A stretch of DNA of 64,000 nucleotides from Tridacna crocea (GCA_943736015.1 OX031063.1:20877501-20941500), one strand, 5' to 3'; positions 30,884-45,800 are shown, numbered from the stretch's first letter. Numbers and translations: made by a program. Notes: generated by a model not told the origin, from the letters alone.

Positions 30884-33800
30884 GTAATTTTATCCATGCT
30901 TAACTCTATATTACTTGACAAAAATCTGTACTTGTCTAAATTGAAACAGACAACAAGTTACATGTTGTAAAACTAGTTATTTCTGTATTTGATATGGTAG
31001 AAAAGATTGTAGCATTGTTGCAGTATTTTTTCCTTTTGACTCAATGTTTTCAAAAGGCTTCTTTCTCAAGGTTGTTATAAGTCAGGATTGTGTGATAAAG
31101 AGTGAATAATTTACCAAATAATCCTGAATTTTTCATCAGTTCAGAAGATACAAATATTGCAGTTTTGAAGTGTTTTTGTCGAAATATATAACAAGAATTC
31201 AGAATTGCCTTTCTTCTAAAAAATTGGTGAGTTCTGAATGGCTAAGAAGAAAAAAATCCATAAGTCATACATTGCTAGAACCACTCTTGATGTGATACTA
31301 TTGTGCACAAACATGTATACAAGATCTTATGATGTTTTTCTGTCTGATTTTATACAGAGTCCAAGATCATATGCTAGCTAAATTTATTTTCTCTAAATAT
31401 TGTAAATTGAAAAGGAAAAAATTCAACAAATTTATTTTTTCTGAAAATCATGAATTTAAAAAAAACCCAACAAACTCGTAAGGTTTATGAGAAAACTTAG
31501 GTATAAATTATCCAGTGTACAACTTACTTCCAGTATATGAAACTTCTAACAATGCAATGTTCAATACTACAATGACATCGTGTATTACACATTTTACGTC
31601 ATGCATGAGGCGTTGCCCTATGCTTTGAATATTTTTATCGATGAAATGGTCTTTAGAAAGTATAGACTGCAATATCGGATTTACACATAACAAAAGTGTA
31701 GTTAGTTACGTTATTATTTATGAGGATGTTTGTTGTATGTAATAATAGATTTTAGAAGTAGAGAATTTTCTTGTTTTCATGGAGGTAAGGGAAAGAAAAT
31801 CTAATCGCACAGTGTGATCAGGATTTTTATTTTATACCTCTTATGAAACAAAAAACTTCTCTTCATTCTTTAAAACAATCAGACTGTACACTAAAGATCA
31901 GACTGTATCTTTTGTGGAGTATGGTCTTGATCTAATGTCTCTTAAAAAGCTATTGAATCTGTCTTCAGTGCTACAGCTATTAAACATAGAATTTAGAAAC
32001 AGAATTTTATTAAGGCACTGCTTTCAATTTTACTGATGATACATGCATGTGTTAGATTTTTTTTAATCTTTATTGAAAGTTTATCTATTACTCTAGGCAA
32101 CTTCAATGGAGTGTTGGGATCCACATTCGGTGCTCATGTTTCTTTATAGGTTCACAGAGATTGTGATTCTAAGATGTTATATATTACAGAATGGTCAGAC
32201 TTTCCTGATGTTAGCCTGCCAGCATGGTGAGATCAGTATGGTACGGGAACTTCTTGAGGCAGGAATTGACCCTAACGCAGTTGACAATGTAAGTTTTGCT
32301 TTCCAATTGAATTACATGTGACATACAGGATATGCTTTCCCCCAGCATTTTAGATTCTGTCTCTAAATCTCAAAATTAGCCATCTGATTGGCTGCACACA
32401 TGGGTAGTTTTAGGATTTAGAATTAGATCAGTATTTTGAATTGTTCATGGTTAAATGGCCCACCTCGATGGACTAAAAGATACTTCACTTTACCAGTCCA
32501 TTTTGATATCAATGAAAAGACTATCAGAACTGGTGCTTCATCGTTTTCTAATGGCAGGTCTATTTCGGCTACAACTAGATCAAGAATTTACATTTATGCA
32601 GTATAACTTTTTTGTGGTGATATTTTCTTACTATATTTGCAATAAGATTGCAGTACCATGGGATTAATCAATAACAACAACAACAACAACAAAAATATGT
32701 GTGTTTGAGCCTTGCATTAAAGGACGATACTAAGGTTTTTGTTCAAAATGTAAATGTCCTACTGTTTTATGTTTTCTGTTGTATGATAGGTTGATCTGTG
32801 TTTGCTCTGTTGGTTACTTTAAATGACTTGGATTGGAGCTCTATGTATCTATTCTAATACAGCTAAGCCCCAGTAGCTCATTCGCTAGTGAACAGAACTT
32901 GAGAATAGGGGTTTGATGGTTCAACTCATGACTCAGCCATTTTTTTGCAGAGGATAAGATGATAATCATTGCAAGACGATTCATTTCTCTCTCATTCCTA
33001 ATCATTGTTTTGACAATGGTTATGTAGGAAAGCAGGAAGTGGCTTTGAAAGAATATTGTGAGTCATACTAGTAAAAGCAATTCATCAAAAACAAGTCATC
33101 ACATAACCATAAACTGGTCCTTTGACATGCAGTTTGGTATAACTTAAATAATGTTGAAAATGGTGTTAAACACTGTTCATTCTATTCAATTCTATCCCAA
33201 TGCTGGTTAGGCTTGGGAAATCATACTTTGGAAGTCGCAGACAGACAGATAGACAGAGACAGATATGACTGAAATTCTGTTGTAAATGGTGTAAAACACA
33301 ATTCAACTCATTCAATATGCATGATAGTGCTGATTTTGTTGCAGGACAACTGGAGTGCACTACTGTACGCAGCTAAAGATGGTCATTTAGAAATTACTAT
33401 AGAGCTGTTAGAGAGACATGCTGAATTAGAACATAGGGATATGGTTTGTATTAACCCCAATACCATTCAATCCCTACTTTTGACGACCCTGAGAAAGAAA
33501 CCTTTAAAAAGCACTGTGGGAGAAGGAGAAAACGCTGGTAACAAGCATTTTTTTCCTTTTCCCACAACGTTTTCTACTTTTCACAGAACAAATTTCAAAT
33601 TTTTAGTCACTTTTCTTCTGTCGTCTGCAAATGCCTTCAATTTGGATAGGTCTAAAATTTTCTTTTTTTTTTGGTAATAAATTATTTCTAGGCCTTGAAA
33701 ATCATCAATTTTCTGTTATTGTAGACTTCTTGCTATATCTTAACCCTTTACCACACAATCCTAGGTTTAAATGGCATTAATTAAGAAAGCTTCTGAAAAC

Positions 33801-36800
33801 TTTATTGGAAAAGGAGAAAATACTGATAATCAGCATTCTTCTTTTCCCTCAATGTTTTATGGCCTTCCATAGATTTCTATCATATGGGCCAAAATTATTT
33901 TGTCTCCTGCAGATGCTTTCTTTTTGGTGAGGTTCAAAATTTTGTTGTGAGGTACAGGGATAACTAAGATCAGTTGGTTAAATTTTTTTTTCTCCAGTTT
34001 ATTTCTGTTTTGGCTAGTTCTAGATTTTTGCCAAACTGGTGGTTTAACTAAGCCAAGCTTAATAGCTCTATTGGTATTCCACAGGGGTTAAAAGGTTTAA
34101 CTCTTTACCACACAATCCCAACCTTTGACGACCCTGAGAAAGAAGCCTTGTGAAAACACAATGGGAAAAGGAGAAAATGCTGGTAGACAGCATTTCGTCC
34201 TTTTCCTATGGTGTTTTTTGACCTTTCATATACAGTCAAACCCCAGAATCTTCAAACACTACCGAAAATTCGAACAAGAATGTCGGTACCGACAAAAAAT
34301 GCTCTTAATTCAACGAGTTCGAGCTCGGAAAACTCGCACACCGTGAAACTCGAACTCTCGAACACATTTCATGGTCCCAAACGTAAAATCACTATACCTT
34401 TTACCTGGGAAAGGTCGAACAAAAGGTTGGCCGATAAATTAGTTGACAATTGTTGGTGAATTTCACACATGTAGATTGTTTATCTGTTTATGACACCTTA
34501 CTGGCCACTAAATGAAACGGTGCGTAATATTAACGCGTTCCATGAATAATAAGTACCTTTCATTAATTAATGCTGATAAATAATGATTGTAATTTTTTTT
34601 CTTGATTGGATGTTTGCTCTGCCTTTAATCATTTTTTCACGCCTTTTGCATGAAACTGTGGTGTTTGACGGTATTTTTGTCTTTGCAAACTGAAGACGTA
34701 TATTAAACTTGTGTTCTATAAATAGAATAAATGTACATGTAAATATAAACAAAGAGGAGGTTTCAATCAGATGATATTTAGATGCTAGGTTAAGTAAATA
34801 AAAAGTTATTTTCCTGAACAACTGTTTTGTTTGTAAATGGTAAAAATGTCAAAATTTTCCGTGCGATCATTTAAAATGCTATTGGGCGTTGGTTATGTCG
34901 GCCATAACCTACTGCGGACATAATAATTTCTTAATCGAATCCGGCGATCTGTAAATGATCTTCGGCTCGGTCGAACTTCCGATAACTCGAACAAATCGGC
35001 TGGTCCGCTGGGTGTTCGAGCTACCGAGATTTGACTGTATGTGCTTCAATTTTTGATTAACATTTATTTTATTGTTTGTAAATGCCTTCCAATTTGGACT
35101 AGTCAAAAATTTTGTCGTGTGGTAAAGGGTTAAGATGCTAGTTTGATACCTAACTTAGCCATCTTTTTTCTAAGGATCAATGATAGGCATTGCGTCAGTA
35201 TTAATTCTTTCTTTCCACTGACCATTTTTATAATGATAGCTGTTACGGAAAGCAGCTGGTGGATTGGTGAACATTGTTTTAGTGAAGCCGATTAGAGAAA
35301 GCAGCTGGTGACTTGGATAGATTTTCATGTAAAGTACTGGTGAAAGAATTTCAGGACAGCATGAGTAGGTGTACTAGCCACCATGATATAACCTAAATAA
35401 TGTCAAAAAGTGGCAAAAAATCTAAGGAGACAAATCAATTGAACTAGTACCATTGACATAAAGAAAAATGTATAACCCTAAACAAAACATACAATTACAG
35501 ACTTGTCAAAAGTGACAGGAGCTGCACAGGTCAAATACCTGTAAGATGTGGGTTTAAAGATAGGATTTGTTCTTCAAGGGATAGATGAATGCTAAAAGAT
35601 GACATGCAAATTGAGTTGTATGATTTACTAGATTCTTGTATTTCAATATTTTTCTTTTTTTCAGTGCAATTGGTCAGCATTGATGTGGGCAGCATATAAT
35701 GGTCAAGAGAATGTGGTCAAGGAGCTTTTGGAGAGAGGGGCCGATCCAAATATTAAAGCTGAGGTAGGAAGGGGATAGTGTGAACTCTCTACCAAAGGAT
35801 AAAATTTTAGACTTGTTCAAATTGAAAGCATTTGCAGAAGACAAAATAAATATCATTAAAAAAAATTATACTTTGTTGAGAGAATGATTGAAAACATTGT
35901 GGAAAAGAGGAAAATGCTTTTTTTCAGCATTTTCTTCTTTTTCCAGAATGTAGTAAAAAGCTGTCATTCGTAAGGTCAATAAAAGTCATAATTGTGTTGT
36001 TACGGGTTAAATAACATTTTGATGTTGTTGCAGTTTACCTCTTCCAGTTTGTTTGCAAACCACTCATGAAAACATGGCAAAAGTAGAAATTGCTCATTAC
36101 TTGCATTATTGCTTATTCATGGAAAAAATTATTCTCATTATACAATAGTTTGATAGATGAGAAACTAGATATATTGGTAATACGGTGCAGAGGCCAAGTC
36201 AATGATGGTGGTCTTTAGCCCTTTCTTAACAAATAGATTTTTCGAAAGTGTTTGCAGGCCACAAAATAAGTAAGCCCAAATGACGATATTTGTCTTTGAT
36301 ACACTACGAAACAAATGGAAAATTATGGATTCCTCTAATGCTTTTTCAGGGTCGTTAGATAGTCAGGTTTGCTGCTATGGGCAGCATGTGTCATTTGATA
36401 TGCATTGTTTTTGTCCTGTAAATGTAATAAACTGTTTTTAAATTCATGATTACCAGTAATAGCATTTTACATTATACTTTTAATAAGATTAGAATAGTCA
36501 TGTTTACTTGGATTTATTTCATCTGTTTAGCACAACATGTCCTGCCTTTGTTGGGCAGCTGGCAGAGGTCATACAGGAGTTGTTGAAGCTTTACTGGAAA
36601 ATCAAGCAAAGGTTAACAGTACAGACAGGGTGAGTCAGTAGGCTGAAAATCAGCTTTTTTCACCCCTTAGGCTTTTAAAGGCAACACAATGCATTTTTAC
36701 TGACAGCATGAATTAAGATATAACTAGCAAATCGGCTCTTAGATATGATCAGATTTTTCTCCTGAAATGAACCTCCAAATTATAACAGGTTTTTGCAATA

Positions 36801-39800
36801 TGTTGAAAATTTTACATAATTTATGTAGTTGGTTGAATTTGTGAATGCCAGCCCTATAAACCTATTACCAGAGTATGAGTATTGTCCAGAGTGAAGCATT
36901 TGGAGATGTCAACTATAATGATAGGTGTCCCTCTTTAACTCTTCACCAAATGACAATTTTAGACTGATCCAATTTGAAAGCATTTACAGGCGGCAAAATT
37001 AATGTAGCTCAAAAATTGAAATATGTTTTGTGAAGGGTGGAAAACAATGTTGCAAAAGGATAAAATGCTGGTTACCAGCATTTTCTCTTGGTCCAACAAT
37101 GTTTTCAAAAGGCTTCTTTCTGTGAAAACCCAGGATTGTTTGGTACAGAGTTAATACTTTACCAAACAATCCCTGGTTTTTACGACCCTCCGATAGAAGC
37201 CTTTTGAAAACATTGTTGGAAAAGGAGAAAATGCTGGTAACAAGCATTTTCTCCTTTTCCAACAAAGTTTTCTATCCGGCTGGAAACAAATTTCTATTTT
37301 TGAGTTACGTTTATTTTGTCGTCTGCAAGAGCTTTCAATTTTTAGACTAGTCTAAAATTTTGTCGTTTGGTAAAGGGTTAACCCAAAACAGTTTCAACAG
37401 AAGGCTTTGTGTACATCAAAAACCAAGACTGTTATGTAAATGGTCAATTCATCATCATGCTGATGTGAATGATAAGGTTGTATGGGAAGGAGCAACTGCT
37501 TCCTGTATTCACAGTGTGTTTTAAACAGTGCAGAAAAGTGTTTTTCTTTCAATGATTTCTGTCTCGTAACACTTTAACATAGTGTTATGTTCGTAAAAAT
37601 GTCAACCAAATCATTCAGTTTTGTTGAGTTATAAGAAAAGCATATTTTGCTACTAGCCACAGACTTTTATCTTTCATTGCAGTTTGGTACAACGCCTCTT
37701 ATTTGGGCCTGTCGGAAAGGTCACCTGGAAATTGTACAGGAACTGTTAGAGAATGGGGCTTATGTTGATAACACTGGGATGGTAAGTTGAACAGAATCAT
37801 TCATGAAATTTATTTCATCTCTATAGTTAAGAGTTTTGTATTTTATATCACTTTCTGGACTTTTTACAATCGTGAATGCACTATAATAGCTTCAACTCTT
37901 TACCACACAATAACGATGTTTGATGACCCTGTGATAGAAGCCTTTAAAAAACATTGTGGGAAAAGGAGAGTAAATAGGCCTCACATAAAATACCGCAGGT
38001 GCATTTATGAATGTTTTTTGCATCATCTGATCTATATTCAGTTGTGAAATATTGTTATGTGATAAAAAGAATCTGACATTTGTAGGCTTTTGAGATAAAA
38101 TTTTATTAAACTTGTCAAGGAAAATGTTATTAAGCTTGCCAAAGGCTCACTTAATAACATTTCCCTAGACTTGTTTAAAAAAATCTTATCTCAATAGCCA
38201 ACTCATGTCAGATCCTATATATCTCAATAGCCAACTCATGTCAGATCCTATATATCTCTTTACTTAACAATCCTGAGTTTTAACTACCCTGCTTAAGGAA
38301 TTATATAGAAAACATCGAAAATGGAGAAGAAAGTGCTGGTAGGCAGTGTTTTCGTCTTAATCACAGAAGTGCAGTGCACAAGAACCATAACTCTTCAATG
38401 CATAATTTAAGAGTTACTGCCTCTTCTTATTCACAAAGTCTTCTCTCTTTGTAGACACATCTAAGCTTTTGATGCACATGTAGTATTTTGTGTGCAAATG
38501 CTATCAGTTTGGACAAGTCTTAAAGTGTTGTCTGCAAATACCATCAATTTTAACGTTTTTATGCATCCCTTTTCACTGATACGTTGAATGTATTTCAAGG
38601 TCCTGATCACATACAGATCATGAAGATTGTACAGTAAAAATTTTCCTTTTCAGGACTCACTAACTGCTCTGCTAGTTGCTACCAAAGGAGGATATACAGA
38701 GGTGGTACAAGCTTTACTGGAACATGACCCAAATGTAAATGCTGTAGATAAGGTAAGTTCTCATTTTAACCCTTTACTGTTGGATCCTGACTTTCATGAA
38801 CCCTGACTTTTAAGAACCCCAAAAAAGAAAGCATTTGAAAGTATTGTGGGAAAAGGAGAAAATGCTGGTAAATCTAGTTGGTAATCCCGGGTCTCAGGTT
38901 GTGACGTCCAACTGTAAAACGTGGAGTATCACTGGTCCAAGATGACTGAGTAAAAAGTTGGGCGCGAAATGTAACAGGTGGTGAAAAATATATTGCGGCT
39001 TGACCGGGACACGAACCCAGGGCCTCAGGAATACCGTGCCTGCACTCTAACCAACTGAGCTACCAAATCACGTGTCGATATGGCCGCACGATATATCACC
39101 AAATACCTGTACCCAACTACATTATACCTTAACATCTATCTGTGGAATAGACCAATATACTAATAACAGCATTTTCTCCTATTCCTAAAATGTTTTCTAC
39201 CCTTCCAAAAACAAATGCTTCATGCATTTTTTTTGTCAACAATTGTGCTTATATTTTCTTCTTTGTCATATTTCAGGATGGTTTCACAGGCTTAACGATA
39301 GCTGCTAAAGAAGGTTACGAGGACATAGTGCAGGATTTACTGGCAAAAGATGCCTATGTGAACATTGCAGACAGGGTAACTTCTTGTTTTCTTTTTTTTT
39401 TTTTTTTTTTAAGCCATTACCACACAATCCCTACTTTTGATGCCCCGGAGAAAGAAGCCGTTTAGAAAACATTGTGGAAAAAGAAGAAAATGCTGGTAAG
39501 TAGCATTTTCTCCTTTTCCCACAATGTTCTTTACCCTGCACATAACAAATTTCAAATTTTCAGTCACTTTTATTCTGTTGTCTGCAAATGCTTTCGATTT
39601 GGACAAGCCTAAAATACTGTTATTTGGTAATGAGTTAAACATTATTTTTTATATAACTATTTGCCTACATTACAGACATGTTTGTATTTTTCTTACTTAA
39701 ATTTTGTCTCAAGCATAACTTGAAAAGTACATGAGATATAAACATGAAACTTCAAAGGTGGATAAATCTCATCAAGGAGAAGTGCAGTGCACCAAAATCA

Positions 39801-42800
39801 CAACTCTTGATTGCATAATTTAGGATTTATTGCCCTTTGTTGTTTTTCATACTTAAATTTTGTCAAGAGCATAACTTTGAAATACACAAGATATAAACTT
39901 GAAACCTCACAGGTTGATAGATGATATAACTGCAATGTACAAGAATCATAACTTTCAGTACCATAATTTAGGAGTTATTGGTCTTTCCTATTTTTTATGC
40001 TGCAATTTTGTCCAGAACATTATATATTAAAAAAAGAATATAAAAAGTATCATAGCCTTTAGAGGTAGGCAGATTTTATTGAGAAGTGCAACACCATGAT
40101 TTAGGAGTTATGACCCTTTGATAATTTTGAGTCCCAAGGTTTCTTTGGAGTATAACTCTATTAAAACCCATTACCACACAATCCCTACTTTTGACGCCCC
40201 TGAGAAAGAAGCCTTTTGAAAACACTGTGGGAAAAGGAGAAAATGGTGGTAACCAGCATTTTCTCCTTTTCCCACAGTGTTTTCTACCCCTCCCAGAACA
40301 AATTTCAATTTTTCAGTCACCTTCATTTTGTCATCTGCAAATGCTTTGAATTTGGACCAGTCTTAAATTTTCTTGTGTGGTAAAGAGTTAACTTCAAAGC
40401 TGGATATACCGTAACTATGTCTCTGAGGAGGACTGCAGTACGCAAGAATGATAACTCTTATATCCATATTTTTTTTTTATTTATTGCTTTGTTGTTTTTC
40501 AGGTATTTTTTCTGTCTGATTTCGTATGTTTTACTTCAACAGCTTTATAAGAAAAGTGAACCTTTTTGAAATATTTTATTTTACTTTGTATTCAGCATTG
40601 CCAGAAACTATTTCTTAAATCTAGCTATTAAACTTTTAAAGCAACCTACAAGAAGACACATATTTTCCTTTGAGTAAGCATATGGTGGGAGAATGGCCAT
40701 GTCAGCATGGCTGTCAGTCTTCTTAGAGTCATTGAAACACATGATTGTTGAGTATAAACAAATATTATTTAAAATTATGTTACTTTTATAGGCAGGTGAT
40801 ACAATTCTTATCCATGCTGTGAAAGGAGGTTACACCAACATCGTAAGAGCACTTCTAAATAGATATGCTGATGTGGATGTGGAAGGTTCTGTAAGTATAT
40901 TTGTATGCTAGACTTTCCCTGAAACAACATACAATCCCTGTAGTGGTATTGGCAAAGATAGAGACATATGTATATAAATAGGAAATAACCAGACCAAATG
41001 TATTTTTGTTCACTATAAAATAAATGATAATTCGATTATTTTCAAACTCAGTCTACATAATGACTCTGACAGTGCTGACTTCAAAACCTGTTAAATTCTT
41101 TACTAAAAGACAAAAAAACTAGACTTGTCCAAATTGAAAGTAGTTGTAGTAGACGTTTTAAGAGTGGCTCTACGGATGGAGCTTGTCTTTAATGGGGTAG
41201 AAAACATTTTAGGAAAGGGAGAAAATGCTGTTACCAGCATTTTCTCCTTTTTTCAAAATGGTTTCAAATCATGACTCTCTCCTCAGTATTGTTAAATCTT
41301 GGGATAGTGTGGTAAAGGGTTAAAGGATATTTGCTGCAAAAAATCTGACCTGCTTCAGGGAAGTAACACACTTTAATGATTGTCCTATCTGTGTATCTAT
41401 CAGATGGGTTTTTTTGAGTCGTTAATTAGGTTTTTGAGGATATGAGACACTTTAGTATTAAAAAAAAAAATTGGATTTGTATGGATTATATAATGTCCAT
41501 TTGTGAACACTCTATCAGTGCTTATCACAACTATTTTTGTTTTTTCAGAAAATGTACATCAAGATCAGACTGCACACAATGTGCAATCTGATCTAGATCT
41601 TCACTGTCTGCTTCTTTGCATCTTACGCTTGCCACATTGTCTCAGATTTTTATGCCTCCAGTGAAATGCTTTGAAAGCATTGTTTTTGCTAAAACTCATT
41701 TCACACAATATTTTTCATATCTTTGAAAAAGAGTGAAACTTTTTTTGGCACATTTCGTATCTTTAAAAAGGAAACTCTTTTGTAGACTTACATATCTATT
41801 GTATTACTTGAATTATTTACTAGTTAGTCCAAACATACAGATTTTATGGCAAAAGGTCAAATATTGAGCTGAAAAAAATTTATTGGATAATAATCTTTTG
41901 TAAACTTTTCAGGTAAAGGTATATGTTTTATTCATATCCCTAACTATCTACCCAACAATCTGGCTTGTATCCCTTTTCTAATCTCTTTACCGAAAGACAG
42001 CATTTGAGACTTACCCAAATTGAAAGCACTTGCAGACGACAAAATAAACATAACAAAAAAAATTGAAATTTGTTTCTGGTAGGGTAGAATACATAATTGG
42101 AAAAAGAGAAAATTCTGGTTACCAGCATTTTCGCTTCTTCCCACCATGTTTTCAAAAGGCTTCTATATCAAGGTTGTAAGAACCAGGGATTGTTTGGTAA
42201 AGGGTTAATGGCAGAGTGTGTTTCTGACATGAAAAAACTGTCATCACAAAACACTAACAGAACAAGAACACTGTTTTTTCCCATACAGAGTAGAGATTGA
42301 AAAAAGGAAAGGGCTACAAGCTGTTTGGTACTGAAGATTGGCTAGAGTGGAATAAGCTAACAAAGTAAAACCTGAATTATTGAAAAGTGCAACAGTATTA
42401 ACCTGTGTAGTGCTAAATGAATTTAATGTACAGTCAGTTCTCTGTCAGTTCTCTATCAGTTTTTAGCTCCTAGGGTGCCAAAAAAACCAACAAGAGTATC
42501 CTTTTTTTTTTCTAGAACATGATCCAAATAATCACATGAAAGCACAATGTATTTTTTATCTGCATGCATCTTTAATGTAAGAACCTAAAATTTATTTTCT
42601 GGTAAAGTCTTAGGAATAGTAAAAATGAGAAATAAGAGAAATTAACAAATTATTAAAGGGGTTGTTTTGGAAAGCACCTAATGCTGACCCGCCAAAGGTA
42701 AGGTTTTGATGTCCTTTTTGTGCACAAGTGTATAGATTGATAAATAGATATTTGTAGTGCATTTTTAACAATCTTTAGGGATGACGGAGGAAGCCAGATA

Positions 42801-45800
42801 TTAGAAATCTTTCTTTAAATTGTGGTAAAGCTCATATTGTCATGTCAACTCTAATTCAATATTTTATCCAGAGGCCTTTTTCAAGAAAAAAAAAACACCA
42901 AACTTTCACTGCTGCTACATTTTAACAGTCCACCATGACAGTTTGTTTACTCTCAGAGAGTAAACAAACTATCATGGTGGACTGTTAAAAAGTAGCGGCA
43001 GTGAAAGTTTAATGTTTTTTTCTTGAAAAAGGCTTCTGGCTGAAATATTGAATTAGAGTTGACATGACAATATGTAATTTATTCTCTATGGAATTACAGT
43101 GAGTGCAGTAGGGCATTTTCACCTTTTTGAAATAGAAAACAGCGGCCTTTAATTAACGTAAAATAGCTTGTAGACTTTGCTTTCATAATACTTAAATGTA
43201 GCTGCAGTCATGCTTCTGTTTTACAAGCTGAATTTTAAACTCTAATTTCTGCTGTCTAAAACGAAAAGCTCTTTATTGGCTATTTCAGAAGAAATTTGAT
43301 ATTTAGTAATTCAGTATCATTAGAACGTGACTGGTCGTTCCTAGACTTGCAAATACTGAAACATGGTACATATTAACATTACATGTGAATTCTGCTCTAT
43401 AAACACAGTGCAATGAAAGCATGGTAAAAATCTACATTCTAACATGACATGTGAATTTGACTCTGTAAACACAGTGCAAGGAAAGCGTAATAAAATCTGC
43501 GACAATCCATATAGAGTGATGTCATTCTGTATCGAGTGACATCATTCAATGAGTGAGTTATTCAATGGAACATAATCTTCATCCGCATTTTTACTCCAAG
43601 TAAACTTGAACTTGCTGTTTAATGAAATTGTCCAGATTTTTTCTATTGAAAGCATGAATTTGTCGATGACAAATTGCAAGTGACTCTGGTTAATGAAATT
43701 TTCTGTAAAATTAACTGAAAGACTGGAGAAACAGCATTTTTATTTCCTTCCCACAGTATTTTTCAAAATGCTTCCCCTTAAGTTGTGAAAAACACAGGAT
43801 TGTAAGAGTTAGCTCCTCTGCAAACTGAACCCTCTCATATTTTCATGGAATGTGTTTATCATGTGGTGTGACTTGTCATGCAATGTATTTGGAAGATGTA
43901 TGCTGTTAACTCTTTACCACATGATAAAATTTTAAACCTGTCCAAATTGAAAGCATTTGCAGACAACCAATGAGATGACCTCTGGAATTTTGCTCACAAA
44001 GGTTAGAAAACATTGTGGGAAAGGGAAAAAAATGCTGATTACCAGCATCTTCCCATATTCTCACTGTTTTGAAAAGCCCCTTTACTCAGAGTTGTGAAAA
44101 CATGAGACTGTTTTGTGATGGGTGAAACAGAAGGAATATTTTTGGTTTGAAAAGATTCCAGTATTTTACCTTTTTAGTAAACAATCCCATATTTCACCAT
44201 TTACCAAATAAAAAAAATTAAGACTTATCCAAATTGGAAGTATTTGCAGAAGGCAAATAAAATGTAAAAATGATACAATTTTTCATCGATATGGTAGGAA
44301 ACATTGTGGGATAAAGAGAAAAAGCTGGTTATTATAACCAGCACTTTCCTCCTTTCCCACAATGTTTTTAACAGGCCTCTTCACCGGGTCATTATAAGTT
44401 GGGTTTGTGTGGTAAAATGTTAAGTGGCCTGGAGGAAAAAAGGCTTATGAAATTATTTTGTTGCTTTTTCCTATAGTGTATTCTACCTCTTCTAAGACAG
44501 GTCTTATCATTTTAGCCACATTTCATTTTGTGTTTTGTAAATCCCTTATTTTGAAGAAGTCTGAAGTTTTGTCACCTAAGCAGGTGTGGCCAAATTGTCT
44601 GGCATTGCAGTCTTATCTTAGTCTACACTACTAAAAGTAATGGGAATGCATTTGGCGCCTTAAGCATGAAAAGTTTTCTTGTTATACCGCCCACAACGTA
44701 GTGGAGGGGGGTATACTGGAATCACAATGGCTGGCTGTTTGTCTGTCTGTCTGTCCATAGACAGAAATTTGTCCTCACCAATTTTCCTACATTTTTTCAC
44801 CTTCTGAACTCAAATTTATACACAGGGTTTCTATAGACATGAAGTTGTGCTTGTACAATTTTCATGACGCTGGTGCGATTTGTCATAGAATTATCTCCCC
44901 TGGAACTTTTTTCAACTCTTACTTTTGTACTAAACCATTCTGCATTCTGTAACAAAGACCTGTTTTTGTGACAAGGAGCTGGTGGGGGGTATAATCACAT
45001 TTAGTGATAGTTCTAGTTCGTGACTGACTTGCAATTAACTGACATTTGTGAGCATGATACAAATGGAGTAATTAAGCTGTTAAATTTTTTACCAAACACT
45101 CCAGCGCTTTAACAACTAGGAGGAAAAGTTCTGTGAAAATATTATGGGGAAAGGAGAAATTACTGGTTTCCAGTGAATTTTCATAAAATGATTTCTTAAT
45201 AGGGACATGTGTTTGTATTCCTCTTATTATGTATACCTGACTCTTCTCTATGAAGTTAAGGGGAGAAATGTTTTAGAAAGAGATTGTCAGCATTTTCTCC
45301 TTTTCCCACAGTGTTTTGAAAAGGACTTTTCTTCTAGGTTGTTAAAACTCAGGATTGTGTGGTAAGGTGATGAAATAGTTGTTTTATGTTTGTCAGTGTT
45401 TCCATTTTGAAACAAGTGATATAAAGAATGCATAATTGTGTAGAAATTGTTTATGATATTTAATTATAGTTTGTTTTTATCGCACAGCTTTGGCAACATG
45501 ATAATTACTAGAAAAAAATAACTTTTTCTGCACAATCATGGGTAAATGCTTTGAAGCTTATTATCCCGGAGAAGGGATATAGTTTTAGCACTGTCCATCT
45601 GTCCATCCATGTGTCCGTCCCACTGAATATCTCCAATATCATTGGATGGAATTTCATGTGTACAATAACCCATTCTGCCAAGAAACTGTTTTTGTTTTTT
45701 TATTCGATACAAAATGGCCGGCTGGGAGCAATTTTAAGTTACACATATTACCTTTAAGTACACTTTTGATGTTCGAGTCTTGTCTTCAAAACTATACAAA

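Noticed and set aside
38990-39070. tRNA gene on the minus strand
   Set aside because: Boxes A and B are clean, but the flanking SINE body, unpaired acceptor region and position inside a MITE show a SINE head, not a tRNA gene.
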